Source: Suillus spraguei (lineage: Eukaryota; Basidiomycota; Agaricomycetes; Boletales; Suillaceae). From it: DNA of 64,000 nucleotides. The stretch spans positions 646,891 to 710,890 of the forward strand of contig JABCPU010000003.1 of the NCBI GenBank assembly GCA_016800925.1. The letters are read 5' to 3'. The notes under the pieces were generated by a model. The model made no database searches. It was not told where the DNA came from and saw only the letters and a program-made list of their open reading frames with translations. The position numbers were made by a program, and so were the translations under genes. Of this stretch, positions 46,311-57,815 are shown piece after piece; the first letter of the stretch is position 1, and each line of letters begins with the position of its first letter.

Positions 46311-47753
46311 CAACGCATGACAAACTTTCTGTTATTGCTTTTGCTATTCTCGATGCTCACTCCCCCATGGTAGGAAAACTGCATTGTTTGTCCGTATTGT
46401 GCCCGGAGTGCAGCAGGCATGCGGATTACTGTCCACTATATCGCATTTGGCAGGTGTTTCGAAATTTTTGGACTCCGTAAAATTTTAGCTGTTGAAATTC
46501 TGAAATCGGACGTTTTTTTCACGTGATAACGCAAGTTTTCTTTAGAATTGTCTATTGTCTATTTTAGAGTAGTCTAGCGAGCTAACCGAAACACACGCGA
46601 GCATAAGCGAAAACCACATGGCCCTATGCGACGTACGCGAAAGCCACGCGAGCTAGCGACAACTTTCACACACATTCTCCCTTTCTTCTTAGATGAACAT
46701 GATGTAATGCTTCAATTTTTGAAGATACATGGGAAAGTAGAGTTATTTTTTAAGTTTGATGTGTCTTTTGATGCACTCTAATATTTTATGATAGTATGCA
46801 CTATGGTATGCAGAAGTGATACTATTAGAAAGATGTGTGGAAATAATATTCACATTGTACTGTTTGATTGTTTCCAGCTGTAAGTTAAGATTTGCTATCA
46901 TCATATTGGTCAGAGAGTCTGAAATCCACTTGTCATCAGACAAAAACAGCATCAGAGGCCAAGTTCTTCTGCCTAAGACAGTGGGTGGGCTGTGTAATGG
47001 CTTATTATGAGGTAGCATGAGCAGCTACTTCTCTGCCTTATGGAATATCTGCTTATTAATGTACTTTACAATTCTCTGCTATAACTACTCTCTCACAGCC
47101 ATCTACCCATTCTGTTTTGGATGCAGTGCAACTACTACTATAATTCAATTGTTTATAAAGGACATAGTGAGTTCAGAAAGCATGGATCATGTATAAAACA
47201 CATCTCATCCAAAATCACCTGCTTAATATCTTCATGAAGTTATTGAACATCTAACTTGCAAGGAGGTTCTTTGGGAAAATCTTAGGGTTAGTATTCATTA
47301 ACTGGTGTAATGTAATGCTTAGGGTACTCACAAAATGTAGTTACCATTAACTAGCTTGATGCAGTACTAACTTGGGAAATAGTGACAGTAAAGATACAAA
47401 ATAGGATAGTTTTATTTTATTTTTATATAGAAATGTGTGTGTATGACACATAGTAGAAGAAACAATATGAAGGGCTCATAGTGTCTGGAAGTCTCCCTTG
47501 GTGTCCAGGACATAGTTTCTTTTTTTTCATGCGCATCACCATAAATTTCATTAGAATTGTACAGAGCTATAATATAGAGAACACACGAGGTATCACATCA
47601 TGTTCTGAAAAATAAGCAGTTGCATGTCCCTCTTTCTTTACAACTATACCAAGATCTGTACTAATGGATGTTTCTATCTCTTGCTTGATATTCTTTGCTT
47701 TGATGCCACTGATAGATCATTCATTTATACCATCAATAGACTCAACCCCATCA
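46311..47753. other. Non-coding stretch, AT-rich from about 46700
   Basis: The part up to 46680 is balanced in composition, with repeated GCGAGC/CGAAAACC-like words (GCGAGCATAAGCGAAAACC, GTACGCGAAAGCC); from 46700 it becomes AT-rich. I found no gene, RNA or clear element border. Confidence 0.4.
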
Positions 47754-48750
47754 TTAACAACACATGGCATATAATGCAGAGAGCCAGAGGAGGACATCAG
47801 TTATAATACTTTCAACCTTCCATAGAAACATAGGAGTAAAGTGACCTCGGTATCCATAGGTGAGGGCAACCCACTCAATTTGAGGGATTGAGTTGAGTAA
47901 CACCCATAACTTTATTTCAGCGGATAAGTGAGAGTCATCCACTAGAATGTAGGTATGCCAAGAATTTGCCACCAGCCTGTTGTCAGGCTCTTGAGTGTAC
48001 TCATACTTGTTGTAGTCACCAATGCTTCACAAAGACCTAGAGACCACTGCAGGGTTATTGATATACTCCAAAATGATCTTACTATTGAGAGTTCAAGATA
48101 ACATGCCATTAGACAAGGTCTTATATAGCAGGTTGAGGAGCTCAGCTGAAACCAAATTAAAGTCATACATTGCTGCAGTTGGTAGGGTAGTCAGGGTTGA
48201 GGTTCAACTGTTTTCCATGACCTCATGGTCTTACTAAATGCAGTACAATGATTGGTATATTAATTTGTATAGTGAAAAACCAAATGTAAGGCAGTGTAAT
48301 AATAAAATTAATCAAGGTAGTAAAGCTAAATAAGCATTGGATAGGACCCACTCCAGGCCATTCCTAGTAGTAAATCTAACCAAAGGGTATAGATCCTTGA
48401 CATCTACAAGTTCATCTCAAGATTTGATATGATATTTATCTGAGTAGTCATTAGTATTCAACCTAATATTTCTTAATAAACAGATTTGACCCCATCATTA
48501 ATAGATTTTTTGTGTGTATCCTTTATAGTTCATTAATAAATAACTTATAAAACAGTTTTATAACACTTACCACATTGAGCTCAGATGGATTATCAACCAC
48601 TGGTTGGTATATCAGCAGAAGAGCATGCCATCTACTGCACATACCATGGAATGGCCTATTACCATGAACCTTCCTTAAGCAATCACTCTTGTTGAATATT
48701 TTTTTTAAAAAAAAGTTCAGGAGGATGAACAAAGGAAGACTCACCAATTT
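47754..48750 (-). pseudogene. Relic of a multi-exon gene, unidentified family
   Basis: The minus strand shows coherent coding blocks in order: CLRKVHGNRPFHGMCSRWHA (about 48690-48620), followed by a GTAAGT donor; DELVDVKDLYPLVRFTTRNG (about 48410-48350); AAMYDFNLVSAELLNLLYKT (about 48180-48120); NSKIILEYINNPAVVSRSL and NRLVANSWHTYILVDDSHLS (about 48085-47920); and EIKLWVLLNSIPQIEWVALT through LWLSALYAMCC (stop at 47754). At least two nonsense codons (after NGMLS and after VVSRSL) interrupt it. The blocks are too coherent to be chance, but I do not recognise a named domain. It was probably a host-like or transposon-carried gene. Confidence 0.55.
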
Positions 48751-48847
48751 TTGAACTCATAACACTTGTGCTGTACATTTCTTTATTATTAATAATCTTG
48801 CAGCCTGTGCTCTGATTACTAGAGGCATTTGAAGTATTATTAATAAA

Positions 48848-48945
48848 TGGCTGGATGTGATGGATGTGATGGATGTGATGGATGTGATGGATGTGATGGA
48901 TGTGATGGATGTGATGGATGTGATGGATGTGATGGATGTGATGGA
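48848..48945 (+). repeat. Minisatellite, 9-bp unit (GGATGTGAT), about 10-11 copies
   Basis: An uninterrupted array of GGATGTGAT begins just after ATGGCT at 48848. Because the unit is 9 bp, the plus strand stays open as a Gly-Cys-Asp tripeptide repeat inside an 81-codon frame (48847-49092). No other evidence supports a gene. Confidence 0.95.
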
Positions 48946-49933
48946 TATGTGACAGACAGTGATGAACAAGTGATGGACTTTGTAAATATATATGGTTGTA
49001 TTTGTGACATGTCTATATGTGAAAGATGTTTCTATCAGAAGTGCCACACTAGCATTTTTTTTTCATGTCTTTCCTTTCACAATTTATATTAAACTAACTG
49101 TCTCATCTTGTAGTGTTTGAAATTTTGCATTACCTGTATTAAAATTTGGTTCTAAATAGATATGTCTACATTAACTTAGGCACTCAACCAAAAGACTGTA
49201 TTTCCATACCCTCTATACTTTCTATGAACCTGCACTACTCTTACCATGACCTCTGACAATCTTGGTACCCTGCAGGGTTATTATGTAGATTACCCTACTC
49301 TATATGGTTCTACTAACCTCCTGAACCAAAAATCTCGCTGCCTGGAACTCCCATTCTAGAATTATGACATAAATATTAGGGTTAGTTGAGGTTAGGGATG
49401 AAGAGGGAAAGTAAGTCTGTAATTTATTTCCACAGAATTTCTTAGACTAACAGTTGCTGTTGTGTAGCTGCTAAGCAGCAACGAGGCTGCCAGAGCATGG
49501 AATGGTACCAGTAGATAGGGGTAACACATAGTAAAATGACATGGCAAGGGATGGTAAAGCTGAGAGGTACAGATAATGATGAGTAATACTTCACAATTAT
49601 CACCTATATGAAAACTCCTGCTTGTATTTCATTGCATACTGTAGCATTACTAAGTCTCAAACTAAAATTTAATAACTGAAGAGGACCACTGAGCTTGCTA
49701 AGCATACATCACATAGTTCAATGTCAAGCATTAATATGCAGGTATGATCAATCCCTTCCAAGAACAATGTACACATGGCAAGTTTGTATACTAAGTCCAT
49801 AATGAAGCTGAGCTTATAAAGCACAGAGACAGCATTGTTGTAATCCTAAGGGGTGCCAATATTAGAGGATGCTGTACTTATCATAGCTACAACATACTAT
49901 ATTTGGTAGGTCTGAAGTTGCTAAATGAGGGGC
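48946..49933. other. AT-rich stretch, nothing identified
   Basis: I see no coherent coding blocks, repeats or RNA genes here. Confidence 0.4.
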
Positions 49934-50233
49934 CTAAGTGACAGCAAGATTCGAAAATGTCCTCCTGTGCTTCCTAGAGGGTGGGAGAGAGGTATACTCT
50001 TCCTGTAGCAGAGGCATGTGTTTGAAGTTCTGGATTTCACAGGGGAACCATGGATCTCTCACATCCTTATTAGAATTACCTGTAGGATATTTATAAAGAT
50101 TACCTCTGTCATCAAGATCATCCTTATCGAGATTGATAGATAGGCCTGGACTGTCTGCATGCTTGTGCTTGTGATGCATGTTCAGATCAAGTGGATCTGA
50201 TGAAAACAAGTTGCATGTAGGGTAGTGAAACAA
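49934..50233 (-). pseudogene. Possible C2H2 zinc-finger fragment
   Basis: The 99-codon minus-strand frame begins FHYPTCNLFSSDPLDLNMHH KHKH, which has the spacing of a C2H2 finger except that Tyr stands where the first Cys is expected. A second, weaker copy (WFPCEIQNFKHMPLLQEE) lacks the ligands. It may be a remnant of a finger protein damaged by G-to-A changes. The evidence is modest. Confidence 0.35.
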
Positions 50234-51549
50234 ACCATCTCTAAGCCTGTATGATTTTAAACTGCCTTTCTGAGTTTAGCCTAAAAGTTTGAAGTATGTT
50301 GTAAAGCAACTTACCAATAAAGCCAAAATCTGGATGCATAATATAAATGTGCTTAGTGAGCAGTCACCTATCCTTGCCTACATAGAAACACCCATCAATG
50401 GTGCAGCAAAGCCTAAGGGCATTACAGTTAGATCTGAAACTAATGCATATTGCAGAGACTTACATTGCAGACAAAAAAAAGAGGGGTAAGACAATAATTC
50501 AGTGCAGTGCACATGTTTAATATGTAAGGGCAAGGCATGTCATTCAATTAAGATGATTTTTTGCATTCTTACTAAGCTACATGAGTGGGCCTACTTTGAT
50601 CTGACTGGGGAGAGGTTTATATTGAATTAGACATACATGATAGATGAAAGGGTGAAGTGATAGGGCACTTACAATGTGTTCTGAATAAAGTTTTAGGTTT
50701 ACAAAGCAGAGATCCATTGCCATATCTAATCTAATAATGCTCAGTACTGTGCTTCTTCTGATGTGGGAGGTATTGCTTGAGATATGCTAAAATCAGACTA
50801 GGCAAGATCTACATGTTATAGGTTAATCCAGTTAATTAGCATTCTATGATCTAAGTCAGATGACAATTACCTGACACATTGGTATGATCAAGTTTCTACA
50901 ATACATTGTTGGGTTGAGAGGAAGGTCAAAATGCAATGTCAATTGAGCAAATTGGCAGAATAGAAAATATTATGCCTAAAATAATGTCAGCATCAGCTAT
51001 GAGATCCCAAAGTGAATTGAAATATAACATATAGACATAGGACCTGCCTTGTAATAATAATGGGAGCAGCAAACAGTGATCACCAAAGTGTTCTCTATCA
51101 CTATCTTGATAATGTCATCCATATCCTTTAGTCTGCATTCATGAATCATGCTCTTCAATTTGAAGATGATATCAAATGGCTAGGCACAGTCATTGCATGC
51201 ACCATCATATTGCTAACACCTATTCCTGGAGAAACTATACCAATGCTATTGATGACTGGCATGGTCCTAGATAGGGTTTGGTCAGAGTTGACATCAGTGT
51301 CTGAAGGATTTACAGAGGTAGACAGACACCTATCAGATGGACAGAAAGACAAGAGACTTACTATTTATCTTAGACCACTCAATGGTTTGAGCCAGTCCTT
51401 GACATGATGAAGATCAACATCAGAAATACACATGTAGTGGATGATCATACAGACATTTTGTTCAGTTGCATTGAGTGTGAAACTGGAATATAAACAAATC
51501 AAGCAGTCCAAGCAGTAAGTTACATCCAATGCTCAAAATGACAGAAGAC
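50234..51549. other. AT-rich stretch with weak coding-like frames
   Basis: The clearest frame is on the plus strand, 51141-51407 (LQFEDDIKWLGTVIACTIIL, then VDRHLSDGQKDKRLTIYLRP). It may be an upstream exon of the relic gene that starts near 51550. Nothing else could be identified. Confidence 0.35.
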
Positions 51550-52267
51550 ATATGAGTGAATATTTTGCAGGTGTGGAGGATATTGTGGGACAACCACTAT
51601 GCTACACTTGCACAATCTCATGTCGACTGCCTAGATGCAGCAAATGCTAGTGAAAAAACCAACAGGACAAAGGTAAATTCAAGGAGAGGTGAAACAAAAT
51701 ACCACAGTCACTCACCAACCATCTGTCTAGGCTGTATGAGGACATGAAAAAGTATGTCTGCCAGGGAGTTGTCAGTGGGCCTGGGTTGACAATGTGAAAG
51801 CATAGGATGGTGGCCATGATGGTGACTGGATGACAATGGCAGCATGAAGGGGTGAAAAAACATGGCCCATGGGAGGTAAAGCTATGGATGCAAGCAATTC
51901 TCATAAAGATTGAGTTTGTGAAAAAGTACCAGCTATCACTGTTATATGATGTGTTAGTCTGGAATCTGTGCAGGAGCATTCAAGACGTAATGAATATGCA
52001 CTGAATTTGATCAAAACTGAAGGCCGCCACAGCTGTGTCACTTGCCAAGCCACAGGACTGGATGTATTGGAATGGGCTTGCAGCAGCAAATCCAACAGAG
52101 GATGATGTTGAAGATATTGTGATGGACGATAACACACAGAAAACACATGAAGTTGTGGTCTTGCTAAACTAAGTAGTAAAAGTATGAACCTTCATTCACA
52201 TAGTACCCGCATCCTGAATAGATCTTCCAAGCAGATTGATCTTGATGTTTCAGATTGTGATGACATC

Positions 52268-52994
52268 TGTTAAGACCATACTCAAAGGGTGAAAGATCCG
52301 AAGGGCTTTGGCCTCAGTTTGTGCACTGTGCCCCTTTCCCGAGTAATACCCCTTATTTCAGAGGGTAGGTATACGTCCAAAGATCCAGAAGGAGTTGCGT
52401 GATGGATCCAGACGTCTGAAGGTTATCCGGAGCATAGAGATGGAACAAGAATTAAGGCTAGTCTCGGAATGAGTTCCTAACTAGAAACTAACAGAGGTAG
52501 ACTATCCGAAGATAGAGTCAGAGATATAGACTAAAGGAATCAATCCCAAGTCTCGGAAGATGACTAGAGCAGAAAGTAACTCCAGCCCAGAGGAAAGGAT
52601 AAGCAGAATCTAAGATGATATTCGAACTGAGGTTCTATGGAGATCTACAAGTGGTTTATATACTGTAAGTATCTAGCACGGATAATCAACGGGACTGAGG
52701 GCCATGTACGATGTATAACGGAAGTCTATTAGTTAATGCACAGTGGATCAGTAAGCACAAGTTGGAAATGAAACACAGGTAATGGATCAGTGAAACAGCA
52801 CGGAAATATACACAGCCAGAATACCGGAAACAGGAGGAATGACGAAAGGGGATAGATGCAGACATCCACAAGGGAGTTAGAGTGTGAGAAGTGGGCACTT
52901 TCAGATGGTTGATCTGAACAGGATCTATGGACCAGACAGAAGTAGGATCAATCAGATCTGATCAGATCTGAGATTAGAAGTATGGTATATGACA
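52268..52994 (-). repeat. LTR family A solo LTR
   Basis: The copy is 727 bp, TGTTAAGACC to ATATGACA, with a perfect ACATC duplication (52263-52267 and 52995-52999). It interrupts the relic gene. Confidence 0.93.
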
Positions 52995-53071
52995 ACATCC
53001 AATGAACCTCTCGATGCAGCAATGCAATACAATCAAGATCAACCTGCTTAGAGGATCTGTTCAGGATGCGG

Positions 53072-54041
53072 TGTGATAACCATGTTCATGCTGACCTTGA
53101 AACTCTGACTTTTGACACATGTCTCATTGCCTATAGATGCAGCCATCACATCTCTATGGCCATCTTACCCCTTTTGTACTTCCCAGCGGCATCACATGCT
53201 TACCACATACTGTACCGACTTACCAGTCCACATTCCATGAGCCGATGTCCATCCATGTCCTTGCCTTGTCCATCTAGAGCCATTTAGTGCATAGTTTATA
53301 TATGTTTGCCTATCACTGATCCTACTGCAAGCCTTATTACATGTTGCCTCATGCCATAGCTACCTGCAGTGTTATTACATACTGGTAGTGACCTCACATA
53401 CTTGCTACTGATCTTGTCTAAGTATTCCAGTTACATATGATCTAGGATAAAAAGACTTGACAGCCTGCACATATTCTTTATCTTCGTGTCACTGACCTTA
53501 GTGTCACCATTGAGTATTTATTTTTTGGTTAGGCTTACTATTAGCTCTGGAACCATCTAGCAGTGGAAGTAGTCTCTTGTTATTGCTACTGTTCTTTTAC
53601 TACTACCGCTTGCTTACAGCTGCCATTGTGCAATTGACCTCTATTTAACTTAAATTCTGACTGACCACAACTTTACTGCTGAAAGTACTACAGTTGACTT
53701 TATTGTTTCTTCTTCACCACTTGTACTGGACTGCTATGAGCAATGCTACTGCTCATCACTGCTGACCATCACTACTTACAGGCATTGTTATTATCACTGC
53801 TATTACCACTACTAATTACACTACAACAGGCGGCACCATCGCTGACTGCGGCAACTTACCACTGACTGCAGCACTACCATTGCACTTTGGTTTTGGCATT
53901 AGCTTAACTATACTAACAGGCATCTCCCTTTAGGGTTGAAAGTTCTTACCTTGCAAGTGAAGCAGATTAGGTAGAGTGCAAGACTCACATACTAACTTAG
54001 GTTATGGTTTACTATAGCTCAGATTAGGTTGTGTCTTGACA
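53072..54041 (+). repeat. LTR family B, old diverged solo copy
   Basis: The copy is 970 bp, TGTGATAACCATGTTCATGC to GGTTGTGTCTTGACA. The flanks GCGG (53068-53071) and GTGG (54042-54045) are a 4-bp duplication with one C-to-T change. Its own sequence is strongly decayed toward TG/CA. Confidence 0.85.
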
Positions 54042-54329
54042 GTGGGCACATCAGCCATCTTATCTTAATGGTACAAGCTAACATACATTGTCCCCAGGTG
54101 CTGGCTCTTAAGTGCATATACATGAACTGAGTGGTCTTGACCTACATGAATTCGATCCCAATGTCCATGATGACAGTCTTGGCATTCCTAAAATTAAGGG
54201 TGAGAAGGATATGGATACTATCAAGAGGGTATGTCATCTCCTGAATGGCTGCTCAATGATACCCTTGAAATAACATGTGTTTCACATAGAAAAAATAGCC
54301 ATGGTAGCCAAGTAGGGACTGGATTCATC

Positions 54330-55252
54330 TGACGATGACCAGGAGTTGAAAACAGAACTTGATGATACCCCACCACCTCCTACTCAAACAACATTGAAGG
54401 TGAAGGAAAAGGAAAAGGGTAGAGCAAGAACCATTGCAAAAACTCTAGCAAAGGCGAAGTGAGGCAAATTCGTCAATGAAGCAGAAGATCAAGGTGAGTG
54501 CATTTACTTGCAAGACAATAAAAAACTCGCCTATTGTGTCATGAGATGCATCAGATGGTGACTTAGATAGACTTGACATGGATGATCCAATTGAGAGTAT
54601 TGTGCAAGCAGTGCAAAGTAAGGATAAGGACAAGGGTAAGGGAACTACCATTGCAAAATTTGTGTCACAAACCAAGTGAGGCAAGGTCGTCCATGAAGCA
54701 GATAATCAAGTGAGTGTATTCACATTTAAGGAAATGAAAAACTCACCTGACATGTTATCAGAGTCATCAGATGATGACATTAACATAGATGATCTCATTG
54801 AGAGTATTGTGTGACCAGTGAAGGGTAATGGCAAGGGTAAAGCACCTACTAGTGCAAAACCTGTGCCACAGATCAAGGGAGGCAATGTCTCTGATGAAGC
54901 AGAAGATCAAGGTGAGTATATTCACTTGTAAGGAAATTTTAAACTCACCTGTCATGTCATCAGATTTATCAGATGACATCCAAATAACTAATTCTGTTGA
55001 GAGTATCATACAACCAGCCAAAGGTAAGGGCAAGAGTAAGGCAACTACCATGGCAAAACCCATGCCAAAAACTAAGCCCGGCAAGGTCATCAATGAATCA
55101 GATGGTCAAGGTGAGGGTATTCACATGTAAAGAAATAAAAAAGCCTTACCTATTACATGTCATCAGATGGATGCTCCCATTGAGGATATTGAGCAACCAG
55201 CAAAGTCCAAACCCAAGCCTAAACCTATTCCACACAAGAGAGCAACTTATGG
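54330..55252 (+). repeat. Tandem array of exon-intron units, about 200 bp each, five copies
   Basis: Exons end at 54493, 54709, 54911, 55110 and 55252, each at a GTGAGT/GTGAGG donor after a GAAGATCAAG-like end. Each following intron ends in ATCAG. The period is 216, 202, 199 and 142 bp. The exons encode a shared pattern: an acidic start (SSDDD), PIESIVQP, a KGKGKSKATT-like basic stretch, AKPVPKTK, then NEADDQ. Two copies have TGA where Arg (CGA) is expected in K-R-G-K. This is internal duplication of whole exon-intron modules in the relic gene. Confidence 0.7.
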
Positions 55253-55490
55253 TGAGTGTCTCTAAAACGTGTCATTGAACTTGCCTCATTATAGACTCAG
55301 TTGATGCCAATAATGATCCCACAAGTATGTCACTGTTTATAAATCTGGTGCTAAATATTCCTGCTGATATGCACATTATATGTGAAGAATTGTTCACACC
55401 TCCTGCAAACAATGTATTCACCCATATATCTATTAGATGTTCTTCCTTGTACACTCTTTCTCATGACAATTTTCATATAGAACCCAATCT

Positions 55491-56080
55491 GTCATATACC
55501 ATAAATCTAATCCATATATCTAATCTTAGATCTGATCACTACTGCTTCTATGTCACAACCCTTATAACCAATTAAGGCAGGGGCAGAGACTAGGACTCAA
55601 ACTAAGGTTATCACAAGAGGAAAAGGATAGCAGGGATGTCTGGTTGCTACACTTGGTAGATACAAGAGGTTTGAACTAAAGAACTACCACAGTGAAACTA
55701 GCTAACTATATACACATATTGAAACTGAGATATAAACTGAGTCTGAAACTACTAGCCAATCATAAAATAGAAGTGAGAATTGTACGATGTGATAGTTGTG
55801 ACATAGTTATGACATCATATTCTAGAAGGTTCTAAGATCATGTGATACTATCTTATCTTATCTTATCCAATAGCATCATAGAAGATCTCTTCATCTTCAT
55901 CAGGGAGTTCAGTTATAGAAGCGAATATAGGGATTTCAATGGGGTTAGGGTTTGTCTTAGCGCTGGGTTTAGACACTTTAGGGAAATTGAGGAAAGAATA
56001 ATGATTTGTATTTGGAATTCGTGACATTCTATCTGGTCCACAGATCAGATCTGGACCACTCATCTAAGCCTGCTGCAGAG
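55491..56080 (+). repeat. Family-A LTR fragment with a nested family-D solo LTR
   Basis: TGTCATATACC at 55491 starts a family-A LTR that resumes after the insert as CTGGTCCACAGATCAGATCT and fades by about 56080. The insert at 55551-56026 is described separately. Confidence 0.75.
55551..56026 (-). repeat. LTR family D solo LTR
   Basis: The copy is 476 bp, reversed: TGTCACAACCC to GAATTCGTGACA, with a perfect TTCTA duplication (55546-55550 and 56027-56031). It contains the same GATAA/heat-shock block, inverted. Confidence 0.95.
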
Positions 56081-56672
56081 AGGAAAGCTACATAAGAACT
56101 CAAATAAGTGAGAAGCTATGGTAAGCTGCCCTAAGAACTCAAACAAATGAGGAGCTATCAGTACTGGAACTAAGTAGAATCCTTGGTAGTTGAAGGAAGG
56201 TAAAAGGTAAAGTATTTATGAAATCAGGAAAAGTGCAGACCTAAGGTAAGGGAAGTCTAAGTAAAAGACATCATGCAAAAACCACCCTTTTCAGCCCAGC
56301 CTGAGTTTGTCTGTCATAGTGGCATTAGGTACATATTATCTCATCTAAATAAATAAAATAATTACATGATTGAGTCAGGTGACCTTTGCAGATACCTGAT
56401 GTATTTGAAAACAAGATGAAGCCATCAGGCTGGGTGAGGGAGGAAGGGCAGAGGGTATGTGTAAATCTGAGGAGTAGCAATTCAGATAATGATATAAACC
56501 TTGTTTGCTTTATACAATCATCATCAATCCTACTTTCAATTGCTACAGACATCAAAAATACCCCAAAAAATTAGAAGATCTGAAGGAAAGAAGTCAGGGA
56601 CATCAGTAGTGAGTCAAATTTAAACAAAGATGAGAAGACATACTAAAAATCAAATGTAAAAATGCCTATCAG

Positions 56673-57290
56673 GTGGGACCAGTATCTAATATTCAATTGA
56701 ATACATCACCTGTTACAGCGGAAGTCCCTGAAAACAACATCAAGAAAGAGATGCAAAAATTAGATACCTCAGTTGGCAAATATAAGGTAGGCATCACATG
56801 GTTGAATATTCTAATGTTTTCCCCCAATTTAAATTCAGTGTTTACAATGATTGGCCTGAGAACAAAATAGAGACAGACAAATTAATTGCAGCCTTCAAAA
56901 CAAAATAAATCATTCCCATGAAAGATGTAACTGTGACCCCTATCATCATCTCCAAGAAGTGTATCAAAAACAGCAATGCTCTTGTGAATGACTTCTCAGA
57001 TCTTGACATGGTACTGGAACTTAAGATTATCAACAAAGACTCAATCATTGTCACATCTGGCCAATATCAATTGTTGGCTCTATGAAAGTACCAACAAAGT
57101 CTGCAAGATGAAAGGTATCATTAATGAAGAAGATCAATAAAATCAAAGGATTGAAGAACACTACTGAAGAGCACAAGGTAGAGTATGATAGCTATTGCCA
57201 ACAACTGTCAGCTGTCCTTGGAATCTTGTTGGACTTAGGTAAATGGGGCATTATTGTTTATGACAGTGGTAAGTGTCCAAGTACACACAT
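56673..57290 (+). pseudogene. Relic domain with a ParB-like SGQxxLLAL motif (part of the relic gene)
   Basis: An exon with VTAEVPENNIKKEMQKLDTS ends at a GTAGGC donor near 56786. A 52-base intron ending AATTCAG leads to NDWPENKIETDKLIAAFKTK*, then IIPMKDVTVTPIIISKK, DLDMVLELKIINKDS, and IIVTSGQYQLLAL*KYQQSL, ending YCQQLSAVLGILLDLGKWGI. The segment TSGQYQLLAL resembles the SGxHRxxAL signature of the ParB/sulfiredoxin fold, with His-Arg changed to Tyr-Gln, as C-to-T and G-to-A decay would produce. Several stops show it is dead. The fold assignment rests on this one motif and the preceding beta-strand-like segments. Confidence 0.4.
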
Positions 57291-57339
57291 ACAACTGTTG
57301 TGAATGCATCCTAAAGTCATATACTATTAACAACAGTTG

Positions 57340-57815
57340 TGTCACGAATTCCAAATACAAATCATTACTCTTTCCTCAATTTCCCTAAAGCGTCTAAACC
57401 CAGCGCTAAGACATACACAAACTCCATTGAAATCCCTATAACCGCTTCTATAACCGAACTTCCTGATGAAGACGAAGAGATCTTTTATGATGCTATCGGA
57501 TAAGATAAGATAAGATAGTGTCACGTGATCTTAGAACCTTCTAGAATATGATGTCATAACAATGTCACAATCATCACATCGTACGATTCTCATTTCTATT
57601 TTATGATTGGCTAGTAGTTTCAAACTCAGTTTATATCTCAGTTTCAATATGTGTATATAGTTAGTTAGTTTCGCTGTAGTAGTTCTTTAGTTCAAACCTC
57701 TTGTATCTACACTGGTAGCAATCCAAGACGTCCTTGCTCCTTTCTCTCTTTCTGATAACCTTAGTTTGAGTCCTAGTCTCTGCCCTAGCGTTAATTCGTT
57801 TTGTGGGTTGTGACA
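57340..57815 (+). repeat. 5' LTR of element D
   Basis: It is 476 bp, TGTCACGAATTCC to GGTTGTGACA, and nearly identical to the solo LTR at 41061. The following sequence TTAGGTTTGAACTTTAGGGG is the presumed primer-binding region. Confidence 0.95.
57498..57660 (+). promoter_or_regulatory. Family-D LTR promoter block: GATAA repeats, E-box, heat-shock element, CCAAT, TATA
   Basis: In order: three to four GATAA-type words (57498-57518), CACGTG (57522-57527), a three-unit heat-shock element GAA-CC-TTC-TA-GAA (57534-57546), a CRE-like GATGTCAT, ATTGG (inverted CCAAT, about 57606) and TATATAG (about 57655). The block is present in the LTR copies at 41061, 55551 (inverted) and 63386. Binding is inferred from consensus motifs only. 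Confidence 0.55.

Larger units (their letters stand above)
51550..57290 (+). pseudogene. Large relic gene, interrupted by three solo LTRs
   Basis: Plus-strand coding blocks with intron-like gaps run in one direction. They are VWRILWDNHYATLAQSHVDC (51570) joined over an intron to RLYEDMKKYVCQGVVSGPGL; LAKPQDWMYWNGLAAANPTE with DDVEDIVMDDNTQKTHEVVV (52040-52170); and KQIDLDVSDCDDI, interrupted by the family-A LTR at 52268 and resuming as SNEPLDAAMQYNQDQPA (53000). After the family-B LTR at 53072 come DLHEFDPNVHDDSLGIPKIK (54140), a tandem exon array (54330-55252) and the ParB-motif-like part (56673-57290). Stops and frame changes are common. That all parts belong to a single gene is my inference from strand, order and spacing. 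The chromovirus D LTR follows 50 bp after the last block. Confidence 0.5.
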
